A stretch of DNA of 10,743 nt from assembly GCA_947173915.1 (NCBI GenBank), contig CAMWGZ010000024.1, positions 1 through 10,743 of the forward strand, read 5' to 3'. Below are positions 6,871 to 10,743 of the stretch, piece by piece (positions within the stretch are counted from its first letter, which is position 1; the number at the start of each line of letters is the position of its first letter). Under the pieces are notes generated by a model that made no database searches, was not told the DNA's origin, and saw nothing but the letters and a program-made list of their open reading frames with translations. The DNA is from an uncultured Alistipes sp. (lineage in GTDB: Bacteria > Bacteroidota > Bacteroidia > Bacteroidales > Rikenellaceae). Position numbers and translations under genes: made by a program.

Positions 6871-8619
6871 TTACAGATCGACGTTCTGATCGACGATCTT
6901 CCACGAAAGCACGTTGATATCGGCTCCGACGTAATAGGTGTCTCCCTCGTCGTCCGGATCCGGCACGATTACCTCGTCCGGCTCGAAGATGCCCTTGCCC
7001 ACCGTCGTCAGGCTGTTCACGCTGACCACATAGTGGTGGTTGCGCACCACGCCGTAGTTCGCCTCGTACACCTCCTTGTCGTCCGCAGCGTTGTTGCGCA
7101 GGTGCTCGATGGGAATGTTGTAGTACATTTCGCCGCCGTTGTACCCGATCGCGGGATTACCCTCGTTGAAGGAGGCCATCGTCTCGTTGAGATTCGTGTA
7201 ATCGGTAATCTTCGTCGCAACACCGGTGCCCTTGGCGATCGAATAGATATCGGTCGGCAGCTCGTCCCGGAGCTGTACGATGACCTGGCCGTCGCCGACA
7301 TTTACCAGATGAACGTAAGGCACGTCGATCTGAGTATATTTCGTGCTGCCGTCCGTATTCGTTCCGTCGGCATAATAAGCGTTCAGATCGAGACGGCTGA
7401 GCACGTAAGCCTTGTAGGAGGGGCGGTAGTAGAGAATGCCGTTGTAACGGACCATGTCCAGCGCTTTGCCGTCCTTGTCGCAGATCTTGGCCTTCAGCAG
7501 CACGCTCGTCCGGGCGGCGCGGTTCGCTGCGATCGCTGCCGTGTTGGTGTTCTCCATGCAGTAGTCCGAAGATCCGAACACATTGTCCAGCTCCTTGCTG
7601 CTGATGTATTTCAGGTAAGCCGAGGCTTCGGAATCGAGGCCGTCGCCCTCCGTGCTGGCATCGCCGGCGTTCTCCGGATAGTTGTCCTTGCCGTAGTTGT
7701 AGGACATGGCCCAGTAGCTGCGGTAGTTGTCGGGATCGTTCCACTTCCATCCCGTACCGAGCGAAGCATCGCTGTTCTCCCACGTTTCGTCGATATTCTT
7801 CATCAGGAAGGAGCTTTTTGCCGTCGCATTCAGACCCCAGCCCTGGAACTCGACATAGATGTCGGTAGCACCGGGCTTGATGGGTGCCTGCTCGTCGTCC
7901 GAATCGTTGGGGCTGCCGGCAACCGAGACGTTGAGCTTGTAGCGTCCGTTCTCGGCCGTCGTCTTCAGATCGTCCGAAACCCGCAGAGTCACCTTCGCGG
8001 CCAGACGCTCGACATAAACCGTCACGGGGGTGGTCCCCTCCGCCTCGATCGGTCCCGTAGCGAAGTGATCGCGGGATACCTCGGTTACGAAATAGGGCAG
8101 CTCGGCACCGGAAGCATCCTTCTGTCCGGCGAAGCTGGTCGTGGTCATCGTAAAGTAGTCGCTTGCATGAAACGACTCGGGAGCGGCGACGAGCTTTTCG
8201 CGCATCGCGTCGAGCGTCGTCTCATGGTCAAAGCCCTCCGGCGCGTTGAGCACCGTAACCAGGTATTTGGGGAACGACACATCGGTCAGACCCCGCAGCA
8301 CGATCACGGAGTTGCCCTTGAACTCCACGTTCTGATCCGGATTCGTCGGCTTGCCGTCGTTCCAGACGTTGGCCTCCGTGATGAACATCTTGTTCGCGTC
8401 GTAGAAGAAGAACCGGGCAGTCCTTACCTTATGTTCGGTACCGTTCTCGAAATCGTTCGGGTCGCCGGCCGTCGCACGGGTCGCGGAGCCGGCCTCCGAA
8501 ATACATACGTTGAGGTATGCCTTGTCGCTGTCCCAGTTATCCTCTTTCCCGGCAGCGTCGTCCTGAGCACACGCCCAGAACGTAGCGCATGCCAACAAAG
8601 AAACAATGATTCTTTTCAT
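6871..8619 (-). CDS. mfa1: Major fimbrial subunit, Mfa1 family (type V pilin)
   Basis: This 582-residue pilin forms the fibre shaft. The signal peptide MKRIIVSLLACATFWAC ends at lipid Cys C17. R48 in SATRATAG lies 31 residues after it, matching the Arg-Ala cleavage that matures P. gingivalis Mfa1 (near R49/A50). Cutting there frees the groove that accepts a donor strand from the next subunit. The N-terminal domain (about 50-205) includes VRTARFFFYDANKMFI and FPKYLVTVLNAPEGF. The second domain starts near VYVERLAAKVTLRV (201-214). The C-terminal block YGVVRNHHYVVSVNSL (522-537), GKGIFEPDEVIVPDPDD (541-557) and INVLSWKIVDQNVDL (568-582) is the Mfa1 C-terminal domain. Residues about 235-360 hold a longer insert with aromatic and acidic stretches. 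The gene sits 22 bp after the DUF3868 gene behind an A-rich leader and is followed by a strong hairpin, both consistent with high expression. Identification as the major subunit is by homology pattern and operon position. Confidence 0.93.
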   Translation of the reverse strand: MKRIIVSLLACATFWACAQDDAAGKEDNWDSDKAYLNVCISEAGSATRATAGDPNDFENGTEHKVRTARFFFYDANKMFITEANVWNDGKPTNPDQNVEFKGNSVIVLRGLTDVSFPKYLVTVLNAPEGFDHETTLDAMREKLVAAPESFHASDYFTMTTTSFAGQKDASGAELPYFVTEVSRDHFATGPIEAEGTTPVTVYVERLAAKVTLRVSDDLKTTAENGRYKLNVSVAGSPNDSDDEQAPIKPGATDIYVEFQGWGLNATAKSSFLMKNIDETWENSDASLGTGWKWNDPDNYRSYWAMSYNYGKDNYPENAGDASTEGDGLDSEASAYLKYISSKELDNVFGSSDYCMENTNTAAIAANRAARTSVLLKAKICDKDGKALDMVRYNGILYYRPSYKAYVLSRLDLNAYYADGTNTDGSTKYTQIDVPYVHLVNVGDGQVIVQLRDELPTDIYSIAKGTGVATKITDYTNLNETMASFNEGNPAIGYNGGEMYYNIPIEHLRNNAADDKEVYEANYGVVRNHHYVVSVNSLTTVGKGIFEPDEVIVPDPDDEGDTYYVGADINVLSWKIVDQNVDL

Positions 8620-8641
8620 AGCCGTTTTTATTTATTGATTT
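8620..8641 (-). promoter_or_regulatory. A-rich leader before the major pilin gene
   Basis: On the coding strand the gap reads AAATCAATAAATAAAAACGG then CT before the ATG. It has no Shine-Dalgarno sequence. In Bacteroidetes, unstructured A-rich leaders are associated with strong translation initiation. The A-rich run starts inside the last codons of the upstream gene (ATCAATAACAAATAA). It is the most A-rich start region in the operon, which suits the subunit needed in largest amount. No promoter boxes are seen. Confidence 0.5.
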
Positions 8642-10087
8642 TTATTTGTTATTGATCGTTTTCGTCTTTCTCGTTTTCATCTCCCGGATCCACTCCAGGG
8701 CCTGGGCCGCCAGCTCCACGCCCCGCTCTTCAGCCCGGAGCATGCACCGCTCCGCCTCATCGTACTCCTCCAGCAGCAGCGCATAGGCTCCGCGCGCGTA
8801 GTCGGCCTCGGGGGCATCGCCCGCCTTCTCCAGGTAGCGGGCCGCCAGGTCGAGGTTGCCGCTCTGAAGGGCCGTGTTGGCGGCATTGAGGTTGGCGACC
8901 GGATCGTCGGGATACATGCGCACGGCTGTCTCGAAGACCTGGTTGAACTCCTCCGTACCCGGCTCATAGGTCTGGGCCACCAGATAGAACTCATTGAGGC
9001 CCAACTTCTGGGGCTGCGTCTTCATGATGCGCTTGATCTCCTCCACATCGCTGAAGCTGCGCACGACATACGAGATCCGGTAGTCCGTGTGACGCAGCGC
9101 CGGATAGCAGTACTGAAGCAGGAAACGATACTCCTCGGGATAGCTGCTGCGGATCTTCCACTCCCGGGCATCCGGCTCCAGCGGGCCGTCGATGATCGCG
9201 AGGATCTGCTCGCGATGCTCCAGGTTGGACTCCGCGACATAACGGCGCAGCCCCTCCCAGTCCTCCGGCTCGTAATCGGTCTCGATCGTCCCTTCGTCGA
9301 AACGGTAGAGCCGGCGAATATGGCTCTTGAGCGCCTCGGTACGCCCTTTGGCCAGCGAGGCGTTGTGGCTGTAAGGACTCTCGGGCGAAGCGAAGCCCTT
9401 GAGCCATACCGAAGTGATGGTTATGTCGCGGTCGTTGCGCACCGAGTCGATCGTCGCCTGAATCTTGGCCAGCTCATCCGCATTGCGCCGGTATTCGGGG
9501 CGGATGACGGTCTGATTGACCGGGAAGTCGATGAAGGCCGAGCCGCTCAGCGAATAGCTCTTCTCGCCTTCGGCCGCCGGGCGCACGTAGGCCAGCACCG
9601 GCTCCCAGGGAGTCGGCTCCCACCAGCCGCCCAGCAGCATCGACTGCTCGTCGAGCAGCGTCGAGCAGCAGCCGTAATCCTTGCGGTCGAAACGCAGCTG
9701 CGCGCCGTTCATCCACGCGGCGTAGGGTACCACAACGCTGTAAGCCACCTCCTCGGGCCTCTTCGAAGCGCGGTAGGTGGTCTCGTCCTCTCCCGAAAGC
9801 ATTGCCGCGCCCCGGTTGCGCAGGTAGTGGAAATAGCGCGTGCGGCCGTACACGCCGATCGAAGGGAGCACCAGCGAATCGGCCTCGCCCACGATCGTGG
9901 GGGTCAGCAGCACCGCGCGGTTACTCTCCACACGCAGCGCCGAAAGCGCCACCTCCATGTTCACAGCCATATACTCTCCGTTGCGCTCCAGCTGCGGATT
10001 CTCGACCGACACGCCGTCGATCCGCTGTGCCGCAACGGGCGACAGAAGCCCCAGCAGGGCCGTCATCATCAAAACAGTCCGTTTCAT
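8642..10087 (-). CDS. DUF3868-type protein with OmpA-like domain and C-terminal helical repeats; pilus assembly or envelope tethering
   Basis: This 481-residue protein has a cleavable signal (MKRTVLMMTALLGLLSPVAA, then QRIDG). Residues about 21-170 form the beta-rich DUF3868 region, with SVENPQLERNGEYMAVNMEV, a CC pair at 140-141 and GGWWEPTPWEP. An OmpA-like region follows (about 185-345): AFIDFPVNQTVIRPEYRRN, ITSVWLKGFASPESPYSHN and LAKGRTEALKSHIRR are the usual motif layout of peptidoglycan-binding OmpA_C domains, though with an insertion at about 262-330. The tail (about 360-470) is all helical with TPR-like periodicity (PDDPVANLNAANTALQSGNLDLAARYLEKA and YDEAERCMLRAEERG, quoted here in parts). 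I infer a periplasmic or outer-membrane protein that could tie the pilus to the wall or serve assembly. An in-frame extension reaches 10306, but it overlaps the upstream gene and lacks a signal, so I start at 10087. The gap to the upstream stop is 11 bp. Confidence 0.82.
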   Translation of the reverse strand: MKRTVLMMTALLGLLSPVAAQRIDGVSVENPQLERNGEYMAVNMEVALSALRVESNRAVLLTPTIVGEADSLVLPSIGVYGRTRYFHYLRNRGAAMLSGEDETTYRASKRPEEVAYSVVVPYAAWMNGAQLRFDRKDYGCCSTLLDEQSMLLGGWWEPTPWEPVLAYVRPAAEGEKSYSLSGSAFIDFPVNQTVIRPEYRRNADELAKIQATIDSVRNDRDITITSVWLKGFASPESPYSHNASLAKGRTEALKSHIRRLYRFDEGTIETDYEPEDWEGLRRYVAESNLEHREQILAIIDGPLEPDAREWKIRSSYPEEYRFLLQYCYPALRHTDYRISYVVRSFSDVEEIKRIMKTQPQKLGLNEFYLVAQTYEPGTEEFNQVFETAVRMYPDDPVANLNAANTALQSGNLDLAARYLEKAGDAPEADYARGAYALLLEEYDEAERCMLRAEERGVELAAQALEWIREMKTRKTKTINNK

Positions 10088-10098
10088 CGCCACACTAT

Positions 10099-10680
10099 TT
10101 AGAAGGTATATACCAGATTGATCGCCGCCTTGGTAGGGCCGAAGTAATGATGGGGACGATTGGTCAGCAGCTTGCGGCCGCATCCCGCGCAGTTGAACTT
10201 GTCGTAGCGCGTATAGACGTAGCCCACGCCGATCTCCGCCTCCAGGTTCCAGTGGCGGCCCAGAATCCACGCATAGCCGTAGGCGATGCCGGCCCCGACG
10301 AACCATCCCTGATAGCGGTGGTCCGAAAGTTTCGAAAAGTCCGACCCCAGAAACGAAATGCCGTTCTTCACGCCCCCCACGTTATACTGTCCGCCGAGCG
10401 CATGAACACCGAGAAAATGACCTGCGAAGCGATCGCAGAACCAGTAGCGGGCCTCGGGCTGCGCCAGCCAGTGCTTCCAGCGCCGGTCGTGCGACAACTT
10501 CCAGCAATTCAGATCGCCCGAAACGTCCAGCGTCCACTTCGGAGCCAGACCGAACTCCAGTCCGATATTGACATTCATCAACGCATCGTAAAGGAGGTTG
10601 GTCTTTATCGCGACATTCTGTCCCCGGGCGCTCCATCCCAGCAGCAACATTACCAAAAACAAAAAGACCTTACGTTTCAT
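10099..10680 (-). CDS. DUF3575 family outer-membrane protein, first gene of the pilus operon
   Basis: This 193-residue protein has a signal peptide (MKRKVFLFLVMLLLGWSARG, then QNV). The mature part is a series of amphipathic strands: VAIKTNLLYDALMNVNIGLEFGL, WTLDVSGDLNCWKL, ARYWFCDRFAGHFLGVHALGG, GWFVGAGIAYGYAWIL and WNLEAEIGVGYVYTRY (listed in parts). It ends in the aromatic NLVYTF, typical of outer-membrane beta-barrels recognised by the BAM complex. A CxxC (C164, C167) precedes the conserved-looking YFGPTKAAINLVY block; I recall this pairing as usual for DUF3575 proteins. The family is often encoded beside DUF3868 and Mfa1-type genes. Its biochemical role is not established; a barrel helping pilus export or anchoring is an inference. 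I use the ATG at 10680 because it begins the signal; another in-frame ATG at 10689 adds three residues. Confidence 0.82.
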   Translation of the reverse strand: MKRKVFLFLVMLLLGWSARGQNVAIKTNLLYDALMNVNIGLEFGLAPKWTLDVSGDLNCWKLSHDRRWKHWLAQPEARYWFCDRFAGHFLGVHALGGQYNVGGVKNGISFLGSDFSKLSDHRYQGWFVGAGIAYGYAWILGRHWNLEAEIGVGYVYTRYDKFNCAGCGRKLLTNRPHHYFGPTKAAINLVYTF

Positions 10681-10743
10681 AATTACCATCTCTTTATTCT
10701 CCGCACACCTTCAGTTTGCTTACAACAAATTATCAATAAGTCA
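10681..10743 (-). other. A/T-rich region upstream of the pilus operon, cut by the window edge
   Basis: This 63-bp stretch has 21 G/C bases (33%), much lower than the genes around it, as expected for a promoter region. The closest thing to a -7 box on the - strand is a TAATTTG near 10726-10732, one base short of TAnnTTTG, and any partner TTG would fall at or beyond the edge. I therefore do not call a promoter. Invertible-promoter control cannot be judged without more upstream sequence. Confidence 0.45.

Noticed and set aside
6859..8655. A 598-codon open frame on the + strand, opposite mfa1
   Set aside because: It is a mirror of the strong codon bias of mfa1. The product has no recognisable domain, and no promoter or start region supports it.
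9089..10102. A 337-codon + strand frame opposite the DUF3868 gene, and similar ones at 4756-5643 and 5695-6732
   Set aside because: They are complement shadows of well-supported genes, with low-complexity basic translations.
10088..10306. N-terminal extension of the DUF3868 gene to 10306
   Set aside because: It overlaps the DUF3575 coding region by about 200 bases. Its residues are out-of-frame readings of that gene, and the true signal peptide begins at 10087.
1..10743. CRISPR arrays, tRNA or rRNA genes, insertion sequences, long homopolymer tracts for slipped-strand variation
   Set aside because: No regularly spaced repeats, cloverleaf-like sequence, transposase frame or homopolymer long enough to suggest phase variation was seen by eye.

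Overview
The window looks like a stretch of a GC-rich Bacteroidales chromosome, most plausibly Alistipes or a close relative. Three things point there: an exact Bacteroidetes-type promoter in front of the first gene, A/T-rich start regions with little sign of Shine-Dalgarno sequences, and a complete operon for a type V (FimA/Mfa1-class) pilus, a structure known only from Bacteroidia. The genus is an inference from base composition and gene content.

Left part, + strand (1-1383). A full-length Xer-type tyrosine recombinase (109-1020) is followed by a short ribosome hibernation factor, Hpf/RaiA (1090-1383). The recombinase has a textbook TTG-N20-TATCTTTG promoter ending four bases before its ATG, so its mRNA is probably leaderless. 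This pair looks like chromosomal backbone.

Boundary (1384-1603). This 220-bp region has no gene. It holds a near-perfect long hairpin with an A tract on one side and a T tract on the other. It should stop transcription from both directions: hpf from the left and the pilus operon from the right.

Right part, - strand (10680 down to 1604). Six genes lie head to tail with gaps of 11, 22, 150, 39 and 11 bp. In order of transcription they are: a DUF3575 outer-membrane beta-barrel protein; a DUF3868/OmpA-like protein with a C-terminal helical repeat region; the major pilin, Mfa1 family; the Mfa2/FimB-family anchor; a minor fimbrillin; and a 945-residue multidomain lipoprotein that is probably the tip adhesin. 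Read against Porphyromonas gingivalis Mfa/Fim pili, the last four would be secreted as lipoproteins. The Arg-cleavable ones would be trimmed by a trypsin-like protease and polymerised by strand exchange. The anchor, which lacks the cleavage site, would hold the fibre in the outer membrane. The two leading genes encode envelope proteins that may help assembly or tether the pilus to the cell wall.

Regulatory structure inside the operon is modest. There is an A-rich leader before the major pilin and a strong GC-rich hairpin in the 150-bp gap after it, well placed to make pilin mRNA more abundant than the downstream mRNAs. The operon promoter is not resolved in the 63 bp upstream of the first gene and may lie outside the window. 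I found no tRNA, rRNA, insertion sequence or CRISPR array. The system as a whole belongs to a known class. The least-described parts are the composite tip protein, the DUF3575/DUF3868 pair and the intercistronic hairpin.
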